In this document: positions 50,871-59,427 of the stretch, piece by piece | Position numbering within the stretch: position 1 is the stretch's first letter | How the letters are laid out: each line of letters begins with the position of its first letter | Assembly (NCBI RefSeq): GCF_000455485.1 | Contig: NZ_CBQR020000101.1 | Span: forward strand, 87,661-151,660 | Source of the DNA: Gorillibacterium massiliense | Lineage (GTDB): Bacteria; Bacillota; Bacilli; Paenibacillales; NBRC-103111 | Length of the DNA: 64,000 nt | Direction: 5' to 3' | Position numbers and translations under genes: made by a program | The notes under the pieces: model-generated | The model's database searches: none | The model's input: only the letters and a program-made list of their open reading frames with translations | What the model was told of the DNA's origin: nothing

Positions 50871-52598
50871 ATGATAAAATACAAAACGTTCCGTAACTTG
50901 ATCATCATGTTGATTGTGCTCATTATTCCGGCGACGCTCTTATTTGCTTACGCGAACAATGTCAGTAAAAATGTCGTGCAAAAAACGCTGGAACAGTCCG
51001 CTTCCAAGCAATTGGAGTTCACGATGCTGCAAATGGAACAGTCCCTGAGGCAGTTGGAATCGCAAGCCCTCATTCTCGTGAACGACTCCAGCGTGCGCGC
51101 CTATGCAAGCTCCTACGGTTTTTCCGAATACATCAATCATTTGCTGATGCGCAAGACCATTGACGAGAAGCTCACCCTGCAAAGCCAGGCGGATCTCATC
51201 ACCCACGATTTGACGGTTTACTGGCCGTCCTTGAATGAAACCGTTTCAACAATTGAAGGAAAAAAAGTTAAACCGGGGGAATATGCGGCACTTCCGAAAA
51301 ACCGTTGGTTCATGAGAGATGAAGACGGGAAGCCGACTTTTCATCTGCTGTTTACAGACCCCGGGCTTGCATCCCCGGATCTCAGCAACGCCATCTCCGT
51401 GGTGGAGACAACATTCACCAGCCGCCACCTGCTTTCCGTCCTGCAAGGCCTCGATTTGGCGGGAAACGGGAAATCCTTTTTCTATTTCTCAGACTCTTCC
51501 ATCCTGGCCAATCATCAGGTGGATCCCCGGCTTCTGCCCTTGCTCAAAGAAAAGATCGCTTTAGACGACGGCGTTGCGTCTGCCCATCCGGAGCTTACGG
51601 TGCTGAAGCTGGACAATGTGGAATATCTGGTGCAAACCTTGTACAGCCAGTCTTTGAACGGAACGCTGATCAGTTATATCCAATTGAATCAGTTCCTTCT
51701 TCCGCTTAAAAAAGTCAATCTGATGGTCAATGTGAGTCTCCTGCTACTCTTTTTATCCGGTGTCGCCCTTTCGTATCTGTTGTATCGCCACTTCCGGATT
51801 CCGTTAGGCTATCTGGTACGGAAAATCGAACAGCTCGGTTCGGGCAATTACAGTACCAGGGCCGTGAAAAAAACAAACAATGAGTTTGATTACCTTTTTG
51901 AGCGCTTCAATGATATGGCGTCCCGTATCCAAACCCTGATTGAGGATGTATACGAGGAAAAAGTACGAACACGTGAAGCGGAGTACAAGCATCTGCAATC
52001 ACAAATCAATCCGCATTTCCTCTACAATTGCCTGTTTTATATCGTCGGCATGGCCCATAAATCTCCTGATGCAGTGGTGTCCATGGCCAAAAATTTGTCT
52101 CTGTTTTACCGCCACATCACCCGAAAAGCAGGCACGAATTCCACATTTGGCGATGAAATCAAGTTGATTGAGAGTTATCTGGAAGTTCAATCGCTGCGCA
52201 CCAAGCGACTTCAATATGAGATTTCGATACCGGAAGAAATGCTGAGCCTGCAAGTGCCTAATCTGATCCTGCAGCCCATTGTGGAAAATGCCGTCATTCA
52301 CGGTTTAGAACAGAAGAAGGACTCCGGGCACATCCGGATTCAAGGACGGGTTGCCGAAGACGGTTTTGTTCTGACCGTGGAGGATGATGGCAACGGGCTT
52401 TCCGAAGATGCTCTTCGGGAGCTGACCAGTCAAATCCAGTCCGACATCTCCACGGACGAAATCGGCTGCGGCTTATGGAATATCCACCACCGTCTGATCA
52501 ACCGTTTTGGGCCTGAAGCAGGCTTGATATTGTCCCAAAGCCCGTGGGGAGGATTCCGTGTCACGTTTCATTTACCGAAAGATAAAAGTCTTATGTAA
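50871..52598 (+). CDS. YesM-type sensor histidine kinase
   Basis: A 575-residue membrane kinase: helix near residues 8-28, an outside sensor domain to about 280, a second helix near 285-305, HAMP, then a kinase domain with phosphoacceptor His382 in QINPHFLYN. The N box VENAVIHGL and G1 box EDDGNGLSE are present. The ATG at 50871 follows GGCGGTG. It is followed 38 bases on by its response regulator and is divergent from the permease operon. Confidence 0.94.
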   Translation: MIKYKTFRNLIIMLIVLIIPATLLFAYANNVSKNVVQKTLEQSASKQLEFTMLQMEQSLRQLESQALILVNDSSVRAYASSYGFSEYINHLLMRKTIDEKLTLQSQADLITHDLTVYWPSLNETVSTIEGKKVKPGEYAALPKNRWFMRDEDGKPTFHLLFTDPGLASPDLSNAISVVETTFTSRHLLSVLQGLDLAGNGKSFFYFSDSSILANHQVDPRLLPLLKEKIALDDGVASAHPELTVLKLDNVEYLVQTLYSQSLNGTLISYIQLNQFLLPLKKVNLMVNVSLLLLFLSGVALSYLLYRHFRIPLGYLVRKIEQLGSGNYSTRAVKKTNNEFDYLFERFNDMASRIQTLIEDVYEEKVRTREAEYKHLQSQINPHFLYNCLFYIVGMAHKSPDAVVSMAKNLSLFYRHITRKAGTNSTFGDEIKLIESYLEVQSLRTKRLQYEISIPEEMLSLQVPNLILQPIVENAVIHGLEQKKDSGHIRIQGRVAEDGFVLTVEDDGNGLSEDALRELTSQIQSDISTDEIGCGLWNIHHRLINRFGPEAGLILSQSPWGGFRVTFHLPKDKSLM

Positions 52599-52636
52599 AA
52601 ACAACACATGCGCCGCTGGAGAAAAGGAGGATGGAC

Positions 52637-54235
52637 ATGAACATCTTGCTGGTGGATGACGAAGAGTACGTACTGGATTACCTGGAGGAAACGATGGATT
52701 GGGAGCATTTCGGAATTACCCGTGTCTTTCGGGCCGGATCGGCGGATGAAGCCATTGCCATCGCAAACCGGGAATCCATCTCGATCATGATCACCGACAT
52801 CCGCATGCCCGGGCAAAGCGGATTGGAATTGTTGGGAACGATGTCCCGGGTAAGGCCGGAAACAAAAGTCATCTTGCTGTCCGGCTATTCGGATTTCGAT
52901 TATGCCAAAACCGCTTTGCGCAAAGGAGCGGTCGATTATCTGTTAAAACCCGTTACCAGCGATGAAGTCGCCTCTTGCCTGACAAAAATCACATCTCAGA
53001 TTCAAAAGGAGCACCGGAATCAGCAAGCTTTGACAGAGGCAATCGAAGTGTTGAAGCTGGCCGGTCCCCGCCTTCGCGAGCACCTGCTGCTAGACCTGCT
53101 GCTGGGCGGACGCTTTTCAGATCCTGTGGTCAACGAAAAACTGCACACCCTGCACATCCAGCTTCAAACAGGGGATCCTTGCATGCTTGCGCTGATCCGC
53201 ATCGAAACCGGAAATGCGGAGCTGTCGAGAGAGGATATCGAGCTTTATAGTTATGCTGTGCAAAATATGGCCGATGAAATCTACCTGGATCATGTGGAAG
53301 GGCATTCTCACCTGTGGTGGTGCAAGGACTCCCATCAATTTCTTGCTCTCATTCTGCCGGTAGATGCCTTGGGTGGTGTCCCCGCCGTTCTGCAACGCAC
53401 AGAGCTTCTTCGCCAAGCGGTTCCCAACTATTTAAAGAAAACCATCAGTATTCGGCTATCCCAGCCCTTTCCTTTCGGCAGAGACGTCCATAGTCAATAT
53501 TTACAAGCCATCAATGAATTTTGGCGCTGCGTGGGTACCCAGCACAACCAGCTGCTGCTCACCGACCAGACGGATAACGTCGACGTCAAGCCCTTAAAAA
53601 GGCTGCATGAATCGCCACCGATTTTGCAATTAATGGAGCAAAGCCGCTGGGATGAGGTCGTGGAACGGCTCGAGACCGTACTGGACGAGCTAGACACTCC
53701 TCCCTACCGCACCCAGCACCATCTCGTAGAGGCGGTTTATTATCTGTACAGCTGTTTTTCCTATATGGCCCACAAACAAGGCGATTCGTTATCGGAAATG
53801 ATCGGCGACATTTCTTTTTTGCAGGACCCCTTCAGTTTTCAGTCAACCGCCAAGGTTCGGAGTTGGGCGCTGACGCTGATTGAGCAATTCCGGGTGAGAA
53901 TCCAGGAGACGGCGGGCAACCAAAGCCGCATCATTTCCCACATTCAAGCTTACATCGAGGAGCACCTGCATGAAGATGTCTCCCTCACCAAAGTCGGTGA
54001 ATACATGTATCTGCACCCCGTTTATTTATCCCGATTGTACAAAAAGGAAACCGGAGAGAGCTTGTCCTCCTATATCACCCGTATGCGAATGGAGAAAGCC
54101 GCCCATCTCTTGCGCTCCACCAACAAAAAAGTATCCGATATCGCAGAAGAAGTCGGCTACCACAAGACCCAATATTTCATCCGGCTGTTTAAAGAAACGT
54201 ATGAGTGTACACCCCAGACTTTCCGCAACCGATAG
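52637..54235 (+). CDS. YesN-type response regulator, AraC output
   Basis: A 532-residue regulator. The receiver has DD at 7-8 and phosphoacceptor Asp54 in IMITDIRMP, and LLKPV with the conserved Lys. The C-terminal AraC double helix-turn-helix (about 435-530) includes VSLTKVGEYMYLHPVYLSRLYK and VSDIAEEVGYHKTQYFIRLFK. The ATG at 52637 lies six bases after AAAGGAGG. It probably activates the divergent permease operon and the binding-protein gene that converges on it. Confidence 0.94.
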   Translation: MNILLVDDEEYVLDYLEETMDWEHFGITRVFRAGSADEAIAIANRESISIMITDIRMPGQSGLELLGTMSRVRPETKVILLSGYSDFDYAKTALRKGAVDYLLKPVTSDEVASCLTKITSQIQKEHRNQQALTEAIEVLKLAGPRLREHLLLDLLLGGRFSDPVVNEKLHTLHIQLQTGDPCMLALIRIETGNAELSREDIELYSYAVQNMADEIYLDHVEGHSHLWWCKDSHQFLALILPVDALGGVPAVLQRTELLRQAVPNYLKKTISIRLSQPFPFGRDVHSQYLQAINEFWRCVGTQHNQLLLTDQTDNVDVKPLKRLHESPPILQLMEQSRWDEVVERLETVLDELDTPPYRTQHHLVEAVYYLYSCFSYMAHKQGDSLSEMIGDISFLQDPFSFQSTAKVRSWALTLIEQFRVRIQETAGNQSRIISHIQAYIEEHLHEDVSLTKVGEYMYLHPVYLSRLYKKETGESLSSYITRMRMEKAAHLLRSTNKKVSDIAEEVGYHKTQYFIRLFKETYECTPQTFRNR

Positions 54236-54259
54236 GACAAATCAAGGATAAACGGCTTG

Positions 54260-54282
54260 CGAACGTCCTTTTAGGACGTTCG
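54260..54282 (+). terminator. hairpin after response regulator gene
   Basis: CGAACGTCC and GGACGTTCG form a 9-bp stem with a five-base loop 25 bases past the stop. No T-run follows, so it may only protect the message end. Confidence 0.45.
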
Positions 54283-54344
54283 ACGTTTACCGTAGTGGAA
54301 TAAGGCTGTTTATTGCACAAACTTATAAAGTCTTATGTAAGCAC

Positions 54345-54374
54345 AAAAAGGGGAGCCCAGCGGCTCCCCTTTTT
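54345..54374. terminator. bidirectional terminator
   Basis: AAAAAGGGGAGCC pairs perfectly with GGCTCCCCTTTTT around a four-base loop. It ends both the plus-strand regulator transcript and the minus-strand binding-protein transcript. Confidence 0.93.
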
Positions 54375-54388
54375 ATTGCCATTGCACA

Positions 54389-56065
54389 TTATTGAATGCT
54401 TTGGTACCAGGCGTTGATTTCCTTCAGGATTTGATCCCCACCCTTGCTCTTCCAGTCCGTTACAAAGCTGTCGTACTTGTCCAAAGACAAGTTGCCGTAG
54501 ATAATTTTGGCGAAGGTTTCAAGTTCCATCGTCTTCAGGTTATCGCCTTTACTCCGCATTGTTTCCGTCGGCGCTCCGTTGAAATCGCTTGGAGCGTTGG
54601 AATCCTTCATTTGATAGTTCAGGGCACCGGCACGTATTTGTTCTTTATCGGCGATGGCGATCGCCTTTTGCGCAGCGGTTACCGGTTGCATGCCTTTAAA
54701 CACATCATAGTAATCCTTGGACTCTTGATAGGGGATTTTCGGAACGTTCCAGAAGAGATTATACTTGCTGGAAGTGGCTGCCTTTTCCAAAGGAGTCGGG
54801 AATTTAGCCGGGTCATATTCAGGAGCGCCGTTTACGGTGGCGTAGTCATAGCCTTCGAAGAAGCCGTCCTTGAAATCGCCTGTGCTGAATTGGCTGTCGT
54901 AAATTTTATCCAGGTACAGGAAGAATGCATCCATGTGTTTAAAATCTTTATTGAACATCATTACTTTGCCTTCATTGACGGAACCGTTATAACGGGCGGT
55001 TTTACCATCCAGACCCTTCGGCAGCTCATATGCACGGACTACCGCATTGGGATTGGTCGATTTCACATCGCCCAGCGGCCACCCATTGGCCCAATATGGA
55101 GCCGCGATCATACCGGATTTGCCTTGGATGAAACTTTCCGTCGCCTTCACCTCATCCAGCGCCGCTAATTCCGGATCCAGGTACCCTTTGCTGTACCATT
55201 GGTTCAGCTTTCCAAGAGCATCCTTGATCCCAGGTTGAATGGAGCCGTATTGCAACGTGCCGTCTTCCCCTTTTTGATAGGTTCCCGGCAGCGCCTTACC
55301 CGTATAAGCGCCAAAGATGAAGCTGGCATCGGACATCCAGTTAGCGAAGCCATTGCGGGCGGAGAAGCTGAAGCCGAACGTATCCTTCTTATTGTTGCCG
55401 TCCGGATCCTGATTCGTAAAGGCGTCCATGACCTTCTCAAATTCATCGATGGTCTTCGGCGCCTGCAAGTTTAATTTATCCAGCCAGTCTTGGCGAATCC
55501 AGAGAACCGGATTGGTGCTGTCGCCAGCCGAGAAAATCGGCAGTCCCATGAGCTTTTGACCCGATTTCACTTGATTCAAGGCGCTACTGTTATCCCCATA
55601 GATTTTCTTTATGCGATCCGTTGCGTATTTATCGAAATCTTCCTGAATGTCCCGGACTTTGCCGGATTGAATCAAGTCCGCGATCAAATTGGTATCCTGC
55701 ACGATAAAGACGTCCGGAAGCTGATCTTGACTCGTAAGGGAAAGCCGGATCTTTGTATGGTAAGCACTGTTGTCCGGAGTATCCCAGAGATCCTTGATTT
55801 CAATCCCCAGCTTATCCTTTGCCCATTTGTTATGAACGTTGTCATTAATGGTTTCGCCATTGATAAACACGTAGTCGGAGCCGACAACACGAGCCGTTGT
55901 GATTGTAACCGGTGGATCAAATTTACCTTCTGCATTCGTTGCCGCTTGCCCGCTTGTTGCCGCAGGCTGATCTTTCTTCTTGCCATCCCCCGATGAGCAA
56001 CCAACTGCACTAGTAAGCAAAAGACTGGTACCAAGCAGAACTATAGCCCATTTTCCATACTTCAT
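54389..56065 (-). CDS. LplA-like solute-binding lipoprotein
   Basis: A 558-residue binding protein. The ATG at 56065 follows GAGAGGAGAAG; the frame open to 56179 has no ribosome site. The lipobox is AVG-C with Cys23. The mature protein has the two-lobe pattern of LplA-type proteins, such as SQDQLPDVFIVQDTN and GKSGMIAAPYW. It is transcribed alone, convergent with the kinase-regulator pair, and would serve the permeases at 48863-50716. Confidence 0.92.
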   Translation of the reverse strand: MKYGKWAIVLLGTSLLLTSAVGCSSGDGKKKDQPAATSGQAATNAEGKFDPPVTITTARVVGSDYVFINGETINDNVHNKWAKDKLGIEIKDLWDTPDNSAYHTKIRLSLTSQDQLPDVFIVQDTNLIADLIQSGKVRDIQEDFDKYATDRIKKIYGDNSSALNQVKSGQKLMGLPIFSAGDSTNPVLWIRQDWLDKLNLQAPKTIDEFEKVMDAFTNQDPDGNNKKDTFGFSFSARNGFANWMSDASFIFGAYTGKALPGTYQKGEDGTLQYGSIQPGIKDALGKLNQWYSKGYLDPELAALDEVKATESFIQGKSGMIAAPYWANGWPLGDVKSTNPNAVVRAYELPKGLDGKTARYNGSVNEGKVMMFNKDFKHMDAFFLYLDKIYDSQFSTGDFKDGFFEGYDYATVNGAPEYDPAKFPTPLEKAATSSKYNLFWNVPKIPYQESKDYYDVFKGMQPVTAAQKAIAIADKEQIRAGALNYQMKDSNAPSDFNGAPTETMRSKGDNLKTMELETFAKIIYGNLSLDKYDSFVTDWKSKGGDQILKEINAWYQSIQ

Positions 56066-56092
56066 GTGACTTCTCCTCTCTGAAAAACAACT

Positions 56093-56154
56093 GTTGAATA
56101 CGCATACATCGTAACAAAGTGACAGAAAAGGTGTACATGCCCGATATTCAACAA
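56093..56154. promoter_or_regulatory. spaced inverted repeat upstream of binding-protein gene
   Basis: TGTTGAATA (56093-56101) and TATTCAACA (56146-56154) are perfect 9-bp inverted copies 44 bases apart, between 28 and 90 bases upstream of the start. They may be paired sites for the YesN-type regulator. Confidence 0.45.
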
Positions 56155-56289
56155 TCATAACCTTCGAATAAACTAACACATATACAGCCTGAAAGAGAAG
56201 GAAACCGGAGAACAGTTACACCAATCCTTTACATTCACTGGATAGCTCTCTACAATAAAATGATCAAGATTAACATGCGGAGTGAAGGT

Positions 56290-57654
56290 ATGAAGATCAG
56301 CCATACAGAGAAAAAATCAAGATGGAGGCCGAATCCGCCTCAGGTTCTGGCCTTTGGCTTTATCGCCATCATCATGATCGGCGCCGTGCTTTTGTCCATG
56401 CCTTTTTCCTCGGCCTCCGGTAAAAGCCAGCCTTTCCTCGACGCCTTGTTCATGTCGACATCCGCCACCTGCGTCACGGGGCTTTCCCTGGTTACTGTCG
56501 CCCATCATTACACGGCTTTCGGAGAAGTCGTGCTGCTTCTGCTCGTCCAAATCGGCGGACTGGGGTTCATGACCATGGCTAGCCTGATTTCTATCGTGTT
56601 CGGCAGAAAAATTTCCTTCCGCGAGCGGATGATTCTGCAAGAAGCGATGAACCAAGGCTCCCTGGACGGCATCGTCCGGCTCATCCGCAAAGTACTGGTT
56701 TATGCCCTCACCATCGAGCTGGCCGGCGCCATTTTGCTAACTGTCCGCTTACTATTCGAGATGCCTATCGGCACCGCCCTTTATTTCGGCGTCTATCATA
56801 GCATCTCCATCTTCAACAATGCCGGATTCGATTTGTTCACCGGCTTGCCGGGCCGTTTAGGCAGCTTGCAGCACTACGTCAACGATCCGTTTGTCAATCT
56901 CGTCAGTGTCCTGCTGATCATTCTCGGAGGGATCGGCTTCATTGTCATCGCCGACCTGCTGGCTTTTCCCCGCACCCGCAAGCTCAGCCTGCACAGCATG
57001 GTGGTACTGTCCATGACGGGTTTACTTATCGTCGTCGGGACTATCGTCATCTTTATTTTCGAATATACGAACCCGGCCACGATGCAGCCGCTCTCCCACG
57101 GCGGGAAACTGTTGGCGTCCATGTTTCAATCGGTTTCCGCCCGCTCGGCAGGGCTCGCCACTGTCGATACCGCATCGCTTCGGCAGGCGACACAGTTTTT
57201 CATCGTCATCCTAATGTTCATCGGCGCAGCTCCCGGCTCATCTGGCGGGGGCATCAAGGTGACGACCTTTGCTATTCTGGTGGGCGTCATTTTGGCCATG
57301 CTGCGGGGAAAAGAAGACGTGGTCATGTTCCACCGCCGCCTGCCGAAAGAGCGAATCTACAAGGCGATTACCTTCACGATGTTTTCGTTTATCGCGGTCA
57401 TTCTCTCGGCGATGGTCCTTTCCACCACCGAAAACTTCTCCTTCCTCGGTATCCTGTTCGAAACCGTCTCCGCCTACGGCACCTGTGGCATGTCCATGGG
57501 ATTGACGCCGTCACTCAGCTCCTTCGGCAAAGGGTTTCTCTCGGTCATCATGTTCATCGGCCGGTTGGGTCCCATCACTCTCGCCTTCGCATTGACCCCC
57601 AAGCCGGAGAAGGAGTTGTTCCGCTACCCGGAAGGCAATATCCGCATCGGATAA
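56290..57654 (+). CDS. KtrB/TrkH-type potassium transporter subunit
   Basis: A 454-residue membrane channel subunit of the Trk/Ktr family for potassium (or sodium-coupled potassium) uptake. The four pore loops are seen as ATCVTGL, FNNAGFD, SARSAGLATVD and YGTCGMSMG, each with the central Gly of the filter. The ATG at 56290 follows GGAGTGAAGG; the frame open to 56260 has no ribosome site. It needs a cytoplasmic KtrA/C-type gating subunit, which is not in the window. It ends at a clear terminator. Confidence 0.93.
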   Translation: MKISHTEKKSRWRPNPPQVLAFGFIAIIMIGAVLLSMPFSSASGKSQPFLDALFMSTSATCVTGLSLVTVAHHYTAFGEVVLLLLVQIGGLGFMTMASLISIVFGRKISFRERMILQEAMNQGSLDGIVRLIRKVLVYALTIELAGAILLTVRLLFEMPIGTALYFGVYHSISIFNNAGFDLFTGLPGRLGSLQHYVNDPFVNLVSVLLIILGGIGFIVIADLLAFPRTRKLSLHSMVVLSMTGLLIVVGTIVIFIFEYTNPATMQPLSHGGKLLASMFQSVSARSAGLATVDTASLRQATQFFIVILMFIGAAPGSSGGGIKVTTFAILVGVILAMLRGKEDVVMFHRRLPKERIYKAITFTMFSFIAVILSAMVLSTTENFSFLGILFETVSAYGTCGMSMGLTPSLSSFGKGFLSVIMFIGRLGPITLAFALTPKPEKELFRYPEGNIRIG

Positions 57655-57670
57655 CACTCGCGACAGAAAA

Positions 57671-57719
57671 GACCGGACAGGTAAACGCCCGAGAGGCGCA
57701 CCGTGTCCGGTCTTGTTGT
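57671..57719 (+). terminator. terminator of KtrB gene
   Basis: GACCGGACA (57671-57679) pairs with TGTCCGGTC (57704-57712), followed by TTGTTG and a T7 run. It lies between convergent genes. Confidence 0.8.
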
Positions 57720-57723
57720 TTTT

Positions 57724-58200
57724 TTATCGTTCGATCAGCCGCTTGTACTGCTTGATAGCGTTGATATGCATGCCCTCATGGTAAGCGTTGAAACTGAGGA
57801 ACTGCTCCGGCGTCTCCAGCTTCATTCCAGCCGATGTGGTATAAGGGGGAACGATGATTTCCTCCAACCGCCCGGCCAATTCGCGGCGGATGCGGCCCGG
57901 CTGCTCCGCAAGCAGCGTCCGCAACTCCTGCAGAGTCGGAACGACCAGCCCTTCCGGCTTGGTCAGCGGAGACGTACCGCTTTCGAACAACTCCTTAAAG
58001 CCCTCCGGCAAGTGTTGTGGTAATCCAATGTAATAAAATGCGAAACGTTCAAGCACCACATAAATATGCCCCAGATTCCAACGGACGGAGTTCCGAAAAC
58101 CGTCCGGAATCCGGTCCGCTTCCTCTTCAGACAGGCTCTCCATCGCCTGCAAAGTCCGGCTTCTAGTAAAATCAAGCAGATCCAACACAAACTGCCCCAT
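57724..58200 (-). CDS. DinB-family metal-binding protein
   Basis: A 158-residue four-helix bundle protein of the DinB/YfiT-like superfamily. The metal-binding His triad is His45 (in RWNLGH), His141 and His145 (in YHEGMH). Such proteins include thiol-dependent transferases; the substrate here is unknown. The gene stands alone. Confidence 0.88.
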   Translation of the reverse strand: MGQFVLDLLDFTRSRTLQAMESLSEEEADRIPDGFRNSVRWNLGHIYVVLERFAFYYIGLPQHLPEGFKELFESGTSPLTKPEGLVVPTLQELRTLLAEQPGRIRRELAGRLEEIIVPPYTTSAGMKLETPEQFLSFNAYHEGMHINAIKQYKRLIER

Positions 58201-58258
58201 AATCGTTACTCCTCCCGTTTAGATAGATTTGGTTCAACTTAACCGTGATTTCGCCTAT

Positions 58259-58861
58259 TCAAGGATACAGCTTTTCCCCTTTTTCAAGCATCTCGATATA
58301 TTGTTGAATTTTCTTGTTCCGCGTCTCCGGTTTCTTCGCATTCTGAATGCGGAATAGAATCGCGAACTTATTCTGCTTATTCAACGTTTCGAAAAAAGCC
58401 TTGCCTTGCGGGCTTAACGCAAGCGCCGCGGCGAAATCCTCCGGCAACACCCCGTCACCTGAACCTTTCAATGCACTTTGCGGTGCATAGGCCTTGTCCC
58501 ACTGGCCGTTCTTCTTTGCCGCTTCGATCGCCTGCAAACCAGGAGGCTGCATCCGACCCTCCGCGATCAGCCGTTCCACCTTTTCCTTGTTCACCTGGGA
58601 CCAAATGCTTTTCGCTCCCCGCGGGCCAAACCGCTGGATCCACGTCTTCTCGTCGACGGCTTCTTTTTGGCTGTCGATCCAGCCGTAGCAAAGAGCCACA
58701 TCCAGCGCTTCAGCATAGCTGACGGAAGCGAAATCTGCTCCCTTCTTGGCGATTTGCAGCCGGATGCCGGGGACGGTATCATGATGCTCATTCAGCCACT
58801 CCGCGAAAGCCTGCTGGTCCGGAAAGAAAAGAATCGGCCATTTCTCGGTTTTTTTCGGCAT
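58259..58861 (-). CDS. YdeI/OmpD-associated family protein
   Basis: A 200-residue cytoplasmic protein of the YdeI family. The typical N-terminal text is ILFFPDQQAFAEWLNEHH and VSYAEALDVALCYGWIDSQ, and the C-terminal part has NKQNKFAILFRIQNAKKPETR-type sequence. Family members have been linked to resistance to cationic peptides, but the mechanism is unknown. Confidence 0.85.
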   Translation of the reverse strand: MPKKTEKWPILFFPDQQAFAEWLNEHHDTVPGIRLQIAKKGADFASVSYAEALDVALCYGWIDSQKEAVDEKTWIQRFGPRGAKSIWSQVNKEKVERLIAEGRMQPPGLQAIEAAKKNGQWDKAYAPQSALKGSGDGVLPEDFAAALALSPQGKAFFETLNKQNKFAILFRIQNAKKPETRNKKIQQYIEMLEKGEKLYP

Positions 58862-58977
58862 AGGCGCATCCCTCCGATTTTCATTCTACTCCCGAGTATA
58901 CCGATTAACGTTTGTCATGACGAGCAGGATTTGCACCGATGCTAGCGAAACCTAAGGGAGTAAAGGAGTGATGCGGA

Positions 58978-59337
58978 ATGCATTTTTGTTGGGTAACATT
59001 AAGAGTCAGCCATATGGAAAATTCCCTGGCGTTCTATCATGAGATGCTTGGACTGCCGATCAGCAGCCGTTACCGCAGCGGGGATGCGGATATCGCCATG
59101 TTGGGCGACGAGGATCAACCAAAAATCGAGCTGATCCAGCGAGAGGGGCAGGCCGCAGCGCCAAGCTCGGGCATTTCGATAGGCGTTGCAGTGGATTCCT
59201 TGGAGGAAATCAGCGAATTTTTGAAAAGTAAAGGGATTGCGATTGTCCGGGGGCCGATTTCCCCTAATCCCCATATCCGTTTTTCCTTCGTCCATGACCC
59301 CGATGGATATGAGGTCCAGCTTGTAGAGAACCGATAG
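58978..59337 (+). CDS. VOC/glyoxalase-fold protein
   Basis: A 119-residue vicinal oxygen chelate protein with two beta-alpha-beta-beta-beta modules. HMENSLAFYHEMLGLP and FVHDPDGYEVQLVE are typical of the family; the C-terminal Glu of the metal site is present. Relatives include glyoxalase I, dioxygenases and fosfomycin-type resistance proteins. The substrate cannot be told. Confidence 0.87.
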   Translation: MHFCWVTLRVSHMENSLAFYHEMLGLPISSRYRSGDADIAMLGDEDQPKIELIQREGQAAAPSSGISIGVAVDSLEEISEFLKSKGIAIVRGPISPNPHIRFSFVHDPDGYEVQLVENR

Positions 59338-59350
59338 CCGAAAAAGAAAA

Positions 59351-59386
59351 GCAGCGCGCATCGTTTCGGATACGCGCTGCTTTTTT
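59351..59386 (+). terminator. terminator of VOC gene
   Basis: AAAAGCAGCGCG pairs with CGCGCTGCTTTT and is followed by further T residues. Confidence 0.85.
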
Positions 59387-59427
59387 GATGGCCTCTTTTT
59401 GTTCGATGCCGGCGCTGCAGGAGACGA

